From contig NZ_SODV01000001.1 in assembly GCF_004366355.1 (NCBI RefSeq), positions 1,054,001 to 1,118,000 of the forward strand: a stretch of 64,000 bases of DNA. Direction: 5' to 3'. Shown here piece after piece: positions 42,019-51,093 of the stretch. Each line of letters starts with the position of its first letter. The stretch's first letter is position 1. Both the position numbers and the translations under genes were made by a program. The notes under the pieces are model-generated. The model was not told the origin of the DNA. It was given only the letters and a program-made list of their open reading frames with translations, and searched no databases. The DNA comes from Dinghuibacter silviterrae (GTDB lineage: Bacteria > Bacteroidota > Bacteroidia > Chitinophagales > Chitinophagaceae).

Positions 42019-42804
42019 ATGAGCCTCCTGGAACAAATTGACAAACAACGTCTGCCCCGCCATATCGCCATCATTATGGATGGAAACGGGCGTTGGGCAA
42101 AGGAACAGGGGCAGGACCGCCTGTACGGGCATTTTCATGGGGTGGAGAGCGTGCGCAATATCGTGGAAGGTTGTGCGGAACTGGGGATCGGTTACCTGAC
42201 CCTGTACGCCTTTAGCACCGAGAACTGGGACCGGCCGGCGTATGAAGTCAACGGTCTTATGGAGCTGCTGATCGACACGATCCGGAAAGAGGTGGATACC
42301 CTCAACCGGAACAACATCCGCCTGCACATGATCGGGGATATGCAGATGCTTCCGGAGTCCGCCCAGCACGAACTGGAGGAGGCCATGGAGCTAACGGGGA
42401 CGAATACCGGCCTGAACCTGGTCATGGCCCTTAGCTACAGCAGCCGCTGGGAGCTGGTCCACGCCATGCGCCAGGTCGCCGAAGACGTCAAGGCGGGTAA
42501 GGTGGACCCCGGAGCGGTCACCCCGGCCTTGCTGGAGCAGTATCTGTGCACCCGCGGCATACCTGATCCGGAGCTGATGATCCGGACCAGCGGGGAATTC
42601 AGGATCAGCAATTTCCTGCTCTACCAGCTGGCGTATGCGGAACTGTACTTTACGCCGACACTATGGCCGGACTTCAGGAAAGAGAACCTGTACGAGGCCA
42701 TACTGGATTTCCAGAACCGGGAAAGACGCTTCGGGAAGACCAGTGAGCAGATCGCAGAAGTGCCAACGGGCGTCATTTCCAAGGATTCAATTGGGAGGTT
42801 TTAA
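42019..42804 (+). CDS. uppS: Isoprenyl transferase (undecaprenyl diphosphate synthase)
   Basis: 261 residues from MSLLEQIDKQRLPRHIAIIM. The cis-prenyltransferase signature with the catalytic Asp is IAIIMDGNGRWAKEQGQDRL, followed by GHFHGVESVRNIVEGCAELG, LTLYAFSTENW and, near the C-terminus, LMIRTSGEFRISNFLLYQLA. It makes the C55 lipid carrier for peptidoglycan. The frame is open upstream to 41848 over the terminator, which shows the extra part is not coding. The downstream bamA is a common neighbour in Bacteroidota. Confidence 0.96.
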   Translation: MSLLEQIDKQRLPRHIAIIMDGNGRWAKEQGQDRLYGHFHGVESVRNIVEGCAELGIGYLTLYAFSTENWDRPAYEVNGLMELLIDTIRKEVDTLNRNNIRLHMIGDMQMLPESAQHELEEAMELTGTNTGLNLVMALSYSSRWELVHAMRQVAEDVKAGKVDPGAVTPALLEQYLCTRGIPDPELMIRTSGEFRISNFLLYQLAYAELYFTPTLWPDFRKENLYEAILDFQNRERRFGKTSEQIAEVPTGVISKDSIGRF

Positions 42805-42931
42805 CAAAGCGTTTTAATAATTCCGCTTAATTTGCCGGCCATGCTTATTAGGAGGGAATTGTAACAGGAAAAATATAGCAACTTTTTTAATAAACTAAAG
42901 GGCAAAGGCAATTTCACAAAACTCAAACTGG

Positions 42932-45697
42932 ATGCAACGTTTTTGTAGGGTTTTTTTAGCGGGGATTATATTATCGGCTTTATTCTTCACCAGCCTCCGG
43001 GCCCAGACGACAGACACCCTCCCTGCTTCGGTAAATCCTGAATTGCAGAACCTTTTCAATTCCAAGATCCAAAAGGAATACACGATCGCCGGCATCAAGG
43101 TCGTGGGCGCCAAGTACCTGGAAGAATCCATCGTCCTTTCCGTGACGGGGCTGAGTGTGGGCGACGTGGTCAAGATACCGGGGGGAGATGCTTTTTCCAA
43201 GGCCATCACCAATCTTTGGAAACAACGCCTTTTTAGCAACGCACAGATCTATATCACCCGTTTGGAGGGGAAAAATATCTGGGTCGAGATCGACCTCCAG
43301 GAACGCCCCCGGTTGTCGAACTTCTATTTTAAGGGTATTCGCAAGGGGGAGGCGGAAGACCTGGAGCCGAAAACAGGCCTTGTCCGTAGCCGTGTGGTCA
43401 CGGAGGACATGAAACTGACGGCCATCCAAAGCATCCAGAAATTCTTTACCGATAAGGGTTTCCAAAGCGCAGACGTGCGTGTCGAGGAGAAACCCGACGC
43501 CGGTGGTGCCAAGAACTTCGAGACCCTGACGTTTTACATCACTAAAGGACCGAAAGTCCGGGTCGACGACATCAACTTCTTCGGGAACACAAATGCTACC
43601 GACAGCAAGCTGATGTCCAAGATGAAGGGGACGCACGAGATGAGCCGGCTGACCCTTTTCCCGGTGCCCAAGCGCGCGGTCTACGGGTATCGCCCGAACA
43701 TCACTTTCCACGACTTTGTCCACGACTACGACTTCCTGATCCCCACCAAGATCAAGGACTTCATGGATCCCTACGTCCGGTTTAAACTCTTTACGTCCGC
43801 CAAATTCAACCAGACCAAGTACGACGAGGACAAGGATAAACTGATCCAATACTACAACTCCATCGGTTTCCGGGACGCGGCCATCACCGCGGACACGACG
43901 TATTATACCTCTAACGGGACCATGAACGTCGACATGAAGATTTCCGAGGGAGATAAATATTATTTCGGGGACATCACCTGGAAGGGGAATACCAAATATT
44001 CCGATTCCGTCCTGAGCCTTATCCTCGATATTCACAAAGGGGACCTGTATAACCTGGGGATGCTCAACAAGCGTCTCGGGGTAGAACCTTCGCCCGAAGG
44101 CGGGGACATCAAAGGCCTCTATATGGACGACGGCTACCTGTTCTTCCGCATCGACCCTGTAGAGACCAGGGTTTACCACGACACCATCGATTACGAGGTC
44201 CGTATCGTGGAAGGTCCCCAGGCCACCATCAAGAACGTCAACATCTCCGGGAACGACAAGACCAAGGAATACGTGGTACGCCGCGAACTCCGGACGATCC
44301 CCGGGGAAAAGTTCAGCCGGCAAAACGTCATCAAGGACAACCGGACCATCGCCAACCTTGGCTTCTTCAACCAGGAGAAGATCGGGATCACCCCCGTGCC
44401 GCACATCGAGGACGGGACGGTGGACATCAACTATACGGTCGAGGAAAAGTCTTCCGACCAGTTGGAACTGTCCGCGGGCTGGGGGGGAAATATCGGTCTG
44501 ACCGGTACCCTGGGGGTCACGTTTAACAACTTTTCACTGAGCAACATTTTCCATAAGAAGGCCTGGGATCCGCTGCCTTCCGGTGACGGCCAGAAACTCT
44601 CTGCCCGCATACAAGCCAACGGTAAGTCTTACCGGGCGGAAAACCTGTCCTTTACCGAGCCCTGGTTTGGGGGGAAGAAAAGGAACTCGCTCACGGTGAG
44701 TGTATACAATACCCGTTATTCAAACGCCTACGCGTACAACTATGCCACGGGCAGCTATGTCACCAACCACAGCGACACCTCTCACCTGAACATCCTCGGT
44801 GTGGGCCTCGCCCTGGGTAAGGCGCTCCGCTGGCCGGATGAATATTTCACGCTCACCTACGCGATCAACTACAACGTGTACCAGCTCCGGAGCTACTACG
44901 GCTACTTCCCGGACATGGCCACGGGGAATTCGAACAACATCAACGTCAAGCTGACGCTGGCGCGGTATAGCCTGGACAACCCGCAGTTCCCGCGCATCGG
45001 CTCCAACCTGATGTTGAGCGTACAGGCGACTCCGCCCTACAGCCAACTGGGGAACAATCCGGATAATTATACCTCTATCCAAGACAAATACCGGTTCGTG
45101 GAGTACCACAAATGGCGTTTGAACGCCGAGTGGTACATCCCCTTAGGTGTCGGCCGTGGCGAGGACAAGACGCGCCAGTTCGTCCTCCACGTGGCAGGGA
45201 AATTTGGATATATGGGGCGGTATAGTACTAAACTGCCGATTTCTCCGTTTGAAAGGTTCCAGCTTGGGGATGCGGGTCTGACCAATAACTTCGGTATCCT
45301 GAGGTATGACATCATCTCCCAGCGCGGTTACCCGGTCTATTACAACTCCAATCCTTCGGTGAACCCCGACAACGGTACGACGGGAACGGTCAATCCCAAT
45401 CAGCTCTTTACCATATTCAATAAGTACGTGCTGGAACTGCGCTACCCGCTCAGTCTCAGCCCGACCAGTACCATCTATGGCCTGGGCTTCTTCGAAGCGG
45501 CCAACGGCTGGTATGACTTCCAGCACTATGATCCTTTCCAGCTCCGCCGTTCGGTGGGTCTGGGGATGCGGTTCTTCCTGCCGATGTTCGGTCTGCTGGG
45601 CTTTGACTATGGGATTGGTCTTGATCGTCTACAACCGGGCCAGGGTATTCGGAACGCAGGACGGTTCACCTTCATGCTGGGTTATGAGCCGGAATAG
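42932..45697 (+). CDS. bamA: Outer-membrane protein assembly factor BamA
   Basis: 921 residues. Signal peptide (VFLAGIILSALFFTSLRAQ), five POTRA repeats (for example IAGIKVVGAKYLEESIVLSV, RVDDINFFGNTNATDSKLMS, TIKNVNISGNDKTKEYVVRR) and a C-terminal 16-strand barrel with LSFTEPWFGGKKRNSLTVSV and GLLGFDYGIGLDRLQPGQ. It inserts beta-barrel proteins into the outer membrane, including the two SusC proteins here. Two Skp-like chaperone genes follow, a standard order in this phylum. One POTRA region carries a long insertion (FHDFVHDYDFLIPTKIKDFM), seen in Bacteroidota homologues. Confidence 0.94.
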   Translation: MQRFCRVFLAGIILSALFFTSLRAQTTDTLPASVNPELQNLFNSKIQKEYTIAGIKVVGAKYLEESIVLSVTGLSVGDVVKIPGGDAFSKAITNLWKQRLFSNAQIYITRLEGKNIWVEIDLQERPRLSNFYFKGIRKGEAEDLEPKTGLVRSRVVTEDMKLTAIQSIQKFFTDKGFQSADVRVEEKPDAGGAKNFETLTFYITKGPKVRVDDINFFGNTNATDSKLMSKMKGTHEMSRLTLFPVPKRAVYGYRPNITFHDFVHDYDFLIPTKIKDFMDPYVRFKLFTSAKFNQTKYDEDKDKLIQYYNSIGFRDAAITADTTYYTSNGTMNVDMKISEGDKYYFGDITWKGNTKYSDSVLSLILDIHKGDLYNLGMLNKRLGVEPSPEGGDIKGLYMDDGYLFFRIDPVETRVYHDTIDYEVRIVEGPQATIKNVNISGNDKTKEYVVRRELRTIPGEKFSRQNVIKDNRTIANLGFFNQEKIGITPVPHIEDGTVDINYTVEEKSSDQLELSAGWGGNIGLTGTLGVTFNNFSLSNIFHKKAWDPLPSGDGQKLSARIQANGKSYRAENLSFTEPWFGGKKRNSLTVSVYNTRYSNAYAYNYATGSYVTNHSDTSHLNILGVGLALGKALRWPDEYFTLTYAINYNVYQLRSYYGYFPDMATGNSNNINVKLTLARYSLDNPQFPRIGSNLMLSVQATPPYSQLGNNPDNYTSIQDKYRFVEYHKWRLNAEWYIPLGVGRGEDKTRQFVLHVAGKFGYMGRYSTKLPISPFERFQLGDAGLTNNFGILRYDIISQRGYPVYYNSNPSVNPDNGTTGTVNPNQLFTIFNKYVLELRYPLSLSPTSTIYGLGFFEAANGWYDFQHYDPFQLRRSVGLGMRFFLPMFGLLGFDYGIGLDRLQPGQGIRNAGRFTFMLGYEPE

Positions 45698-45711
45698 TGT
45701 AATTTGCTAAT

Positions 45712-46227
45712 ATGCGACACTTCCTTTGTATCCTCCTTTGTCTGGGGTGGGGTCTGGGCGCCCTCCAGGCGCAGCGTTATGCGGTGATCGACACCAAATA
45801 CATCCTGAGCAAGCTCCCGGAGTACCAGAAAGCCCAAAAAACCCTGGATGATTTCAGCACGCTTTGGCAGGCCGAAATAGAGCAAAAGTCCGCGGAGCTC
45901 GACAAGTTGCGCAGCGACTACCAGGCCGAACAGGTCATGTTGAGCGACGACCTCAAGAAAAAAAGAGAAGACCAGATCTTTAATGCCGAGAAGGACCTCA
46001 GGGACCTTCAACGGAGGCGCTTCGGCTTCGAAGGCGACGTGTACAAGAAACGCCAGGAACTGATCAAACCCATCCAGGACAAGGTCTACGACGCCATCCA
46101 GAAACTGGCCGTTTCGAGGTTATATGATTTTATTTTGGATAAAAGTGAAGGAATTACCGTTATATTTGCCGACCCCAAGCTGGACAAGAGTGATGACGTA
46201 TTAAGGGCTCTAGGGGTTAAACTCTAA
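45712..46227 (+). CDS. OmpH/Skp-family periplasmic chaperone, copy 1
   Basis: 171 residues with a signal peptide (FLCILLCLGWGLGALQAQ). The Skp pattern is YAVIDTKYILSKLPEYQKAQ followed by a long charged coiled coil (EIEQKSAELDKLRSDYQAEQ) and a C-terminal IYDFILDKSEGITVIFADPK-like end (LYDFILDKSEGITVIFADPK). It would carry unfolded outer-membrane proteins to BamA, whose gene ends 14 nt upstream. Confidence 0.92.
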   Translation: MRHFLCILLCLGWGLGALQAQRYAVIDTKYILSKLPEYQKAQKTLDDFSTLWQAEIEQKSAELDKLRSDYQAEQVMLSDDLKKKREDQIFNAEKDLRDLQRRRFGFEGDVYKKRQELIKPIQDKVYDAIQKLAVSRLYDFILDKSEGITVIFADPKLDKSDDVLRALGVKL

Positions 46228-46263
46228 ACCACTTCAACAAAAACTAAAATTAAAAAAAGAACA

Positions 46264-46773
46264 ATGAAAAAAGTTTTATTTGCCACGCTGTTTGTCATGG
46301 GGCTTTCGACGATTGTGGGGGTGAAGGTACAGGCGCAAAATAAAATCGGTTATATCAGCATGGACGAGCTCGTGTCCGTCATGCCCGAAGCAAAAAAGGC
46401 AGACACCGTCCTGTCCCAATACCGGGATGGTCTGGCACAAGCCCAACAGCAAATCCAGCAAGAACTCCAAACCCGCTACCAGGCATACATCAAGGACTCC
46501 GCTACGATGAGCCAGCCCAAAAAGGACCTGGAAACCCGCGGTATCCAAGAGCTCGCCAACAAGCTCCAGAACTATAACCAGGACGCGCAACAGCAAATGA
46601 GCCTGAAGCAACAGGAAGTCTACGGCCCCATCCAGAAAAAAGCCATGGACGCCATTACGGAAGTCGCCAAGGAAAACGGCTACGCCTACATCATGACCAA
46701 GGAAAACCTCCTGGTGTCTCCTCCTACCGACGACATCCTGCCTCTCGTGAAAAAGAAGCTGGGGATCAAATAA
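46264..46773 (+). CDS. OmpH/Skp-family periplasmic chaperone, copy 2
   Basis: 169 residues with a signal peptide (VLFATLFVMGLSTIVGVKVQ). KIGYISMDELVSVMPEAKKA is the start of the Skp domain, followed by Gln-rich coiled-coil helices (QYRDGLAQAQQQIQQELQTR) and the C-terminal EVAKENGYAYIMTKENLLVS. It is paralogous to the preceding gene; tandem ompH genes after bamA are typical in this phylum. A strong terminator follows. Confidence 0.92.
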   Translation: MKKVLFATLFVMGLSTIVGVKVQAQNKIGYISMDELVSVMPEAKKADTVLSQYRDGLAQAQQQIQQELQTRYQAYIKDSATMSQPKKDLETRGIQELANKLQNYNQDAQQQMSLKQQEVYGPIQKKAMDAITEVAKENGYAYIMTKENLLVSPPTDDILPLVKKKLGIK

Positions 46774-46804
46774 GTTTTTTCTGGCAGATAAGATTTAATA
46801 ATAG

Positions 46805-46829
46805 AACCGGGGCCATCGCCCCGGTTTTT
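46805..46829 (+). terminator. Rho-independent terminator after the ompH pair
   Basis: AACCGGGGC (46805-46813) pairs with GCCCCGGTT (46818-46826) around CATC and is followed by T bases, 31 nt after the ompH stop. Confidence 0.9.
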
Positions 46830-46842
46830 CAATTTATTTACT

Positions 46843-46850
46843 TACCTTTG
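46843..46850 (+). promoter_or_regulatory. -7 promoter element of rpmH
   Basis: TACCTTTG is a perfect TAnnTTTG match, 68 nt upstream of the rpmH start and just after the ompH terminator. The leader (46857-46918) contains no obvious gene. A DnaA-box-like TTATTCACA overlaps the start codon at 46911-46919. Confidence 0.55.
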
Positions 46851-46918
46851 CCCTCCTTTCACCGGGGACGGGAACATGGTGGTTTCCGTAAAATGTTGAA
46901 ATCTAATAAATTATTCAC

Positions 46919-47074
46919 ATGAAGAGGACATTTCAACCGCACAGACGTCGTCGCAAGACCGTGCATGGCTTTCGCAAGCGTATGCAAACGGCTAATGGGC
47001 GCAAGGTACTCGCTTCCCGCCGTGCAAAGGGTCGTAAACGCCTGACCGTCTCCGACGATTCCCGTCTCAAATAG
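46919..47074 (+). CDS. rpmH: 50S ribosomal protein L34
   Basis: 51 residues: [20 protein letters not shown] opens the protein, then [20 protein letters not shown] and [11 protein letters not shown]. This is a standard L34, very basic, part of the large ribosomal subunit. The usual partners rnpA and yidD follow, but a terminator lies between rpmH and rnpA. Confidence 0.97.
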   Translation: MKRTFQPHRRRRKTVHGFRKRMQTANGRKVLASRRAKGRKRLTVSDDSRLK

Positions 47075-47098
47075 GAATTATCGCTTTTTGATATAACT

Positions 47099-47127
47099 AA
47101 AGCTCTCCGTTTTTGGAGAGCTTTTTT
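47099..47127 (+). terminator. Rho-independent terminator after rpmH
   Basis: AAAGCTCTCC (47099-47108) pairs perfectly with GGAGAGCTTT (47115-47124) around GTTTTT, followed by T bases. It ends 14 nt before the rnpA start, so rnpA is expressed by readthrough or from a promoter not recognised here. Confidence 0.9.
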
Positions 47128-47141
47128 GCCTTATACCCCTT

Positions 47142-47495
47142 ATGCCCCACCGTTACACATTCCCCATGGCCGAACGCCTGAAGAGCCGGAAACAGATCGA
47201 TTTTCTTTTCCGCTCCGCAAAGTCGTTCTCCGTTTTCCCCCTTCGTGTGTTTTACCGTTGGGAGGGGTCGGCCGCCGCTCGTGTCGGTGTGGGTGCGCCC
47301 AAGCGTCATTTCAAGCGGGCCGTCGATCGTAACCGCATCAAACGCTTGCTCCGGGAAGGCTACCGTCTCCAAAAAGAAGCCTTGCCCGGTCTTCACGCCT
47401 TTATCATTTATACCGGGAAAGAACTCCCCACCCAGGCGGAGATCATGGACAAGATCGGCGTAATTTTGAAAAAACTCCGGGACCTCCAGCCATGA
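47142..47495 (+). CDS. rnpA: Ribonuclease P protein component
   Basis: 117 residues. The RnpA signature [13 protein letters not shown] appears as [20 protein letters not shown], preceded by [20 protein letters not shown] and [13 protein letters not shown]. It binds the RNase P RNA and aids 5' processing of pre-tRNA. A later Met (47166, [10 protein letters not shown]) is also possible. Its stop overlaps the yidD start by 4 nt. Confidence 0.95.
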   Translation: MPHRYTFPMAERLKSRKQIDFLFRSAKSFSVFPLRVFYRWEGSAAARVGVGAPKRHFKRAVDRNRIKRLLREGYRLQKEALPGLHAFIIYTGKELPTQAEIMDKIGVILKKLRDLQP

Positions 47496-47722
47496 AGACC
47501 CTCCGGTACATATTGTCCCTGCCATTTGTCCTGCTCATCAAGCTCTATCAATGGATCGTGTCGCCCATCCTCGGGCCCAAGTGCCGTTATACACCCAGCT
47601 GTTCGCAGTATGCGCTGGAAGCGTTTAAGAAGTATGGTCCTTTGAAAGGCGGATGGCTTGCGTTCAAACGGATCTCCCGTTGTCATCCGTGGGGGGGGCA
47701 TGGGTATGACCCGGTGCCCTAA
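47492..47722 (+). CDS. yidD: Membrane protein insertion efficiency factor YidD
   Basis: 76 residues. The family pattern is complete: [40 protein letters not shown] and [16 protein letters not shown], with three conserved Cys. It has an N-terminal amphipathic/hydrophobic helix and helps YidC-dependent insertion. It is translationally coupled to rnpA, the usual arrangement; yidC itself is not in the window. Confidence 0.95.
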   Translation: MKTLRYILSLPFVLLIKLYQWIVSPILGPKCRYTPSCSQYALEAFKKYGPLKGGWLAFKRISRCHPWGGHGYDPVP

Positions 47723-48207
47723 CCTCCGTAGTCCGGCAGTTTGCTTTTCCACCATTCATCGTTCCACGAAAAGTCCAGCCGGCTACCATCCAGGACTTCC
47801 GCCATGAGGTCGATATGCGTATGCCAGCCCGCCCCTAAGCCGGGTACCTGGCGCGTCAGCCTCGAATGCGTCAACACCAGCAAACAGGCATTGGGGCCCT
47901 GGGGCAAAAGCTCCCAGCATACCAGTGATGCCTCTTGGTCGGGTCCTTCGTCCCAAGTGTATTCCAAGAGCGCGTATTCTTTCAACCGGGTAATCGTACC
48001 CCGCATAACTTTCGGGCTGTGTGTGTAATCCAGGATGAATTCACCCCCGGGTTGCAGATCCACCCGCGCCTCCGCTATCCATTTGGCCAGGTAGGCCGGT
48101 TGGGTCAGCGCGTCCCAGACCCGGGACACCGGGTGCTCCAGTTGCCGCTCGAAGCGCAGGGTGTAGTGGCCATCCCGTTGCAGGACCTGGCCGAGAGGGA
48201 ATGCCAT
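47719..48207 (-). CDS. SRPBCC/AHSA1-family protein
   Basis: 162 residues of the AHA1-like START fold: [60 protein letters not shown], and a C-terminal [17 protein letters not shown]. Such proteins bind small hydrophobic ligands. It starts 6 nt after the ArsR-type gene; ArsR-AHSA1 pairs are very common and the regulator probably controls this gene. Its last 4 nt overlap the yidD stop on the other strand. Confidence 0.88.
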   Translation of the reverse strand: MAFPLGQVLQRDGHYTLRFERQLEHPVSRVWDALTQPAYLAKWIAEARVDLQPGGEFILDYTHSPKVMRGTITRLKEYALLEYTWDEGPDQEASLVCWELLPQGPNACLLVLTHSRLTRQVPGLGAGWHTHIDLMAEVLDGSRLDFSWNDEWWKSKLPDYGG

Positions 48208-48213
48208 AGAATT

Positions 48214-48528
48214 TTATTTTTGTGTCTCCAAGAAGGCTTCGAGTTGGTCCAACTTCCCTTTCCAAAACTCCCGGTATTGGTCCGCCCAGTCCGACACTTC
48301 CTTTATCCGTTGCAGGTTGGCCGCGCAATAGCGCTCCCGTCCCTGTTGCCGGATCACCACCAGCCCACACTCGCTAAGGATCCTGATGTGTTTGGAAATA
48401 GCAGGTCTGGATACGGTGAAATTCTCCGCCACCCCATTTAGGGTCAAGGTCTTCCGGGACAACAACCCGATGATCTCCCGGCGGGTGGGGTCCGCTATCG
48501 CCTGGAATACATCCCTTCTTAAGTCCAT
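48214..48528 (-). CDS. ArsR-family transcriptional regulator
   Basis: 104 residues. Winged helix: RRDVFQAIADPTRREIIGLL, NGVAENFTVSRPAISKHIRI, LSECGLVVIRQQGRERYCAA. No metal-binding CxC motif of ArsR/SmtB metal sensors is seen, so it is of the metal-independent type found with SRPBCC partners. It heads the two-gene unit with the AHSA1 gene. A conserved QREFWKGKLDQLEAFL-type tail (YREFWKGKLDQLEAFLETQK) is typical of this subgroup. Confidence 0.92.
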   Translation of the reverse strand: MDLRRDVFQAIADPTRREIIGLLSRKTLTLNGVAENFTVSRPAISKHIRILSECGLVVIRQQGRERYCAANLQRIKEVSDWADQYREFWKGKLDQLEAFLETQK

Positions 48529-48559
48529 TTGTGTAACTATTCGGTTACAAATATAGGGA

Positions 48560-48586
48560 AAAAAATTAGCCCGCCTATTCGCGGGC
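48560..48586 (-). terminator. Rho-independent terminator after psd
   Basis: On the minus strand GCCCGC (48586-48581) pairs with GCGGGC (48574-48569) around GAATAG and is followed by TAATTTTTTT. It is 28 nt past the psd stop and separates the psd operon from the ArsR unit. Confidence 0.8.
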
Positions 48587-48613
48587 CATGTTTTTGAGTT
48601 CGCTTTTTCAGTT

Positions 48614-49270
48614 TTATACCGTCGCCAGCACGGTCACGCCGCCCTGCACGGTTTGCCCGATCTGCACATTGATTTTGGTGCCCAGCGGTAAAAGTACGTC
48701 CACCCTGGACCCGAACTTGATAAAGCCCAGTTCCCTGCCCTGCTCCACCTTTTGCCCGACGTGGAGGTAGTTGACGATGCGCTTGGCCAGCGCGCCCGCG
48801 ATTTGCTTGACCAGGATCGTGGTTTTATCGTTTGCCAGCACCACTGAGTGGCGCTCATTCTCCGTAGACGACTTGGGGTGCCAGGCCACCAGGTATTTGC
48901 CCTTGTGGTATTGATTGTAGAGCACTTCGCCGCTGATGGGATTGCGGTTGACGTGCACATTGGCGGGGCTCATGAAAATGCTCACCTGAATGCGCCTGTC
49001 CTTGTAATACTCCACCTCATCGGTCTCCTCGATCACGACGACCTTGCCGTCCGCCGGGCAAATGACAGCGCCGGCATCCACCGTGAGCTTCCGGTTGGGA
49101 ATCCGGAAAAAGGAGATCATAAACAACAACAGGAAAAGCGTAACGGCAAAGATGACCCAGGCCAGAAAAGGGACCGCTGCGCTGATAAATGCAAAGGACA
49201 GCAGGTTGATGATGATAAACAACACAGCGCTGATGGCAATGGAGGGGAAACCTTCTCTATGGATCGTCAT
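48614..49270 (-). CDS. psd: Phosphatidylserine decarboxylase family protein
   Basis: 218 residues, the short (archaeal/Bacteroidota-type) Psd. Two membrane segments near the start (IAISAVLFIIINLLSFAFIS and WVIFAVTLFLLLFMISFF), then VICPADGKVVVIEETDEVEY, FMSPANVHVNRNPISGEVLY, and the self-cleavage site with the pyruvoyl Ser in ELGFIKFGSRVDVLLP. It makes phosphatidylethanolamine. It follows cdsA, which makes the CDP-diacylglycerol precursor; pssA is not seen here. Confidence 0.93.
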   Translation of the reverse strand: MTIHREGFPSIAISAVLFIIINLLSFAFISAAVPFLAWVIFAVTLFLLLFMISFFRIPNRKLTVDAGAVICPADGKVVVIEETDEVEYYKDRRIQVSIFMSPANVHVNRNPISGEVLYNQYHKGKYLVAWHPKSSTENERHSVVLANDKTTILVKQIAGALAKRIVNYLHVGQKVEQGRELGFIKFGSRVDVLLPLGTKINVQIGQTVQGGVTVLATV

Positions 49271-49293
49271 TCGTTACGGAATTTGGGCCGAAG

Positions 49294-50208
49294 TTACAAG
49301 ATACTCAGCAGGATGAAAAATGCATAGGTCACCGGCGTCGCCAAAAGCAGCGAATCGAAGCGGTCCAGGAAGCCCCCATGTCCGGGTAGGATGCTGCCGC
49401 TGTCCTTGACACCCGCCAGCCGTTTCAGCCGGCTTTCCAGAAGGTCACCTGCGGTACCGACCACTGCGGCAATCGCGGAAATACCGATCCAAACACCCAA
49501 CTGGTAGATGCCTACGAAGTGTCCCAACAGCGTCATCGCGCCTACGCACAACAACGCACCACCGGCCGTCCCTTCCCACGTCTTTTTAGGCGAGATCTTC
49601 GAAAACGGCGTCCTGCCTATAAAAGACCCGACGATATACGCCATCGTGTCGTTGATCCAGATCGAGAAGATCAGGATACAAGGCAAAGCCACGGGGTAGG
49701 CGATGCGCTGGAACAGCGTCGGGGTGCCCCCCAAAAGCCGTGTCATCGATAACAAGGAATCCCCCATCCCATAAAGGAGGATCATCAGGAACCAGGGGAG
49801 CGAAATATAGGCCAGACCCGCCAGGGCGTACCATAAGTTTTTGCCGGTTTTTTCGGGCTTCAAAACCGCGCCGGCAGCGATCAGGAGCACACCTGCGCCC
49901 ATCACCGCGTCCCCCACATATCCGGCCCATGCAAGCCCCTCCATGGCATCAGGGATGCCTCGGAAAGCCCACCACATGCCCCCCCAGCCCAGCAAGGGGA
50001 AACCCCAGGCCCAGGTTTTGTGGATCTTTTTAAAATCCGGGTCGATCGCCTTCATCAACAACAGGAACTCATACCAGCAACCGAAATGGATCAGGGTGAA
50101 CAACGCAAAAAAAGAGGTGCGGTTCCAAAGAAGACCGCCTACCATGACGACGACAAAGATGATGGCGGACAGCGTCCGGGTTTTGAATGTAGCGACGTTT
50201 AAGGCCAT
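49294..50208 (-). CDS. cdsA: Phosphatidate cytidylyltransferase
   Basis: 304 residues with about eight membrane segments. The CdsA signature is in the C-terminal half: SPKKTWEGTAGGALLCVG, GTAGDLLESRLKRLAGVKDS, and GSILPGHGGFLDRFDSLLLA with the metal-binding Asp residues. It makes CDP-diacylglycerol for phospholipid synthesis. The start overlaps the end of the CPBP protease gene by 10 nt, and psd follows 23 nt after the stop, so these are co-transcribed. Confidence 0.95.
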   Translation of the reverse strand: MALNVATFKTRTLSAIIFVVVMVGGLLWNRTSFFALFTLIHFGCWYEFLLLMKAIDPDFKKIHKTWAWGFPLLGWGGMWWAFRGIPDAMEGLAWAGYVGDAVMGAGVLLIAAGAVLKPEKTGKNLWYALAGLAYISLPWFLMILLYGMGDSLLSMTRLLGGTPTLFQRIAYPVALPCILIFSIWINDTMAYIVGSFIGRTPFSKISPKKTWEGTAGGALLCVGAMTLLGHFVGIYQLGVWIGISAIAAVVGTAGDLLESRLKRLAGVKDSGSILPGHGGFLDRFDSLLLATPVTYAFFILLSIL

Positions 50209-51053
50209 GTAGTGGTTTTAATCCGTTTCATCCATACGAAACAGGCCAGCACCAGGACGGTGCTGATCAACCCATAGGACAAAGGCATGGTAGCATTGGT
50301 ATCAAACACGGGATTCGGATGCGTCCCGCTTTGGTGTTGTTGGGCGTAAAAGAAAATCACCTGGGAAGCGTTGTACACCGAGTGGGCGACGATGGACGGC
50401 CAAAGACTCCCGCTGTAGGCATACAGATAACCCAAAACAAGCCCCAGCGCCAGGCGCGGGAAAAAGCCCAGGAACTGAAAATGCATGGCGGAGAAAAGAA
50501 TGGCGCCCAGCCATACGCCCACGTGTACGTTCCGGGTCGCGCGGACCAGTATCTTCTGGATCACCCCCCGGAAAAACGCTTCTTCCCCCAACGCGGGGCA
50601 AAACGCCATCACCAGGAGGTTCAGCCCGAGATAACCAGGCGTCGGCATGTTCAGGATCTGTTCCTGGAAAGCGTCCTGCGATTTTTCCGTATCGTGTATC
50701 CACTTGTCGGCGCCCGCCACCGGAAAATGCAACCCTTCGTTCCAGCCCGCCAGCACCTGGACCATGGGGATGGAGACAAGCATGACCACCACCGCCAGGA
50801 CAAAAAAGTTTTTGTTCCCGGGTGAACGGAACCCCGATTCCTGTAAGGGCGCCTGGTACACCAGCTGGCCATAGAACAGAGCCGGCAGTAGTAAGAAAAT
50901 CAGCGAGTTAACAAGTGCCTGGGCATGGTAGGCGTTTGACGGCATGTTTAAGATCAACACGCTTGTCAACGCCATGGCAAACACAAGAAGGAACGCCAGC
51001 AGTAAACAGTGGAACCAAAGGGGCTTGTCGCCGAAGATAGGGCGCATGGGCAT
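50199..51053 (-). CDS. CPBP-family intramembrane glutamic protease
   Basis: 284 residues from MPMRPIFGDKPLWFHCLLLA, with about eight membrane segments. The three CPBP motifs are present: LGEEAFFRGVIQKILVR (Glu-Glu and Arg), SAMHFQFLGFFPRLALGLVL (His) and PSIVAHSVYNASQVIF (His/Asn). Members are membrane proteases for prenylated or other substrates; the target is not known here. The frame extends upstream to 51602 antisense to dusB, which is a shadow. It heads the CPBP-cdsA-psd operon. Confidence 0.9.
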   Translation of the reverse strand: MPMRPIFGDKPLWFHCLLLAFLLVFAMALTSVLILNMPSNAYHAQALVNSLIFLLLPALFYGQLVYQAPLQESGFRSPGNKNFFVLAVVVMLVSIPMVQVLAGWNEGLHFPVAGADKWIHDTEKSQDAFQEQILNMPTPGYLGLNLLVMAFCPALGEEAFFRGVIQKILVRATRNVHVGVWLGAILFSAMHFQFLGFFPRLALGLVLGYLYAYSGSLWPSIVAHSVYNASQVIFFYAQQHQSGTHPNPVFDTNATMPLSYGLISTVLVLACFVWMKRIKTTTWP

Positions 51054-51093
51054 ACCGAAATAAGTGCGTAAATTTACACCCTTTTCCAAGACA

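Noticed and set aside
42980-44404. 474-codon open frame on the minus strand opposite bamA
   Set aside because: Antisense shadow of the POTRA region with biased composition (Val/Asp-rich) and no family motif.
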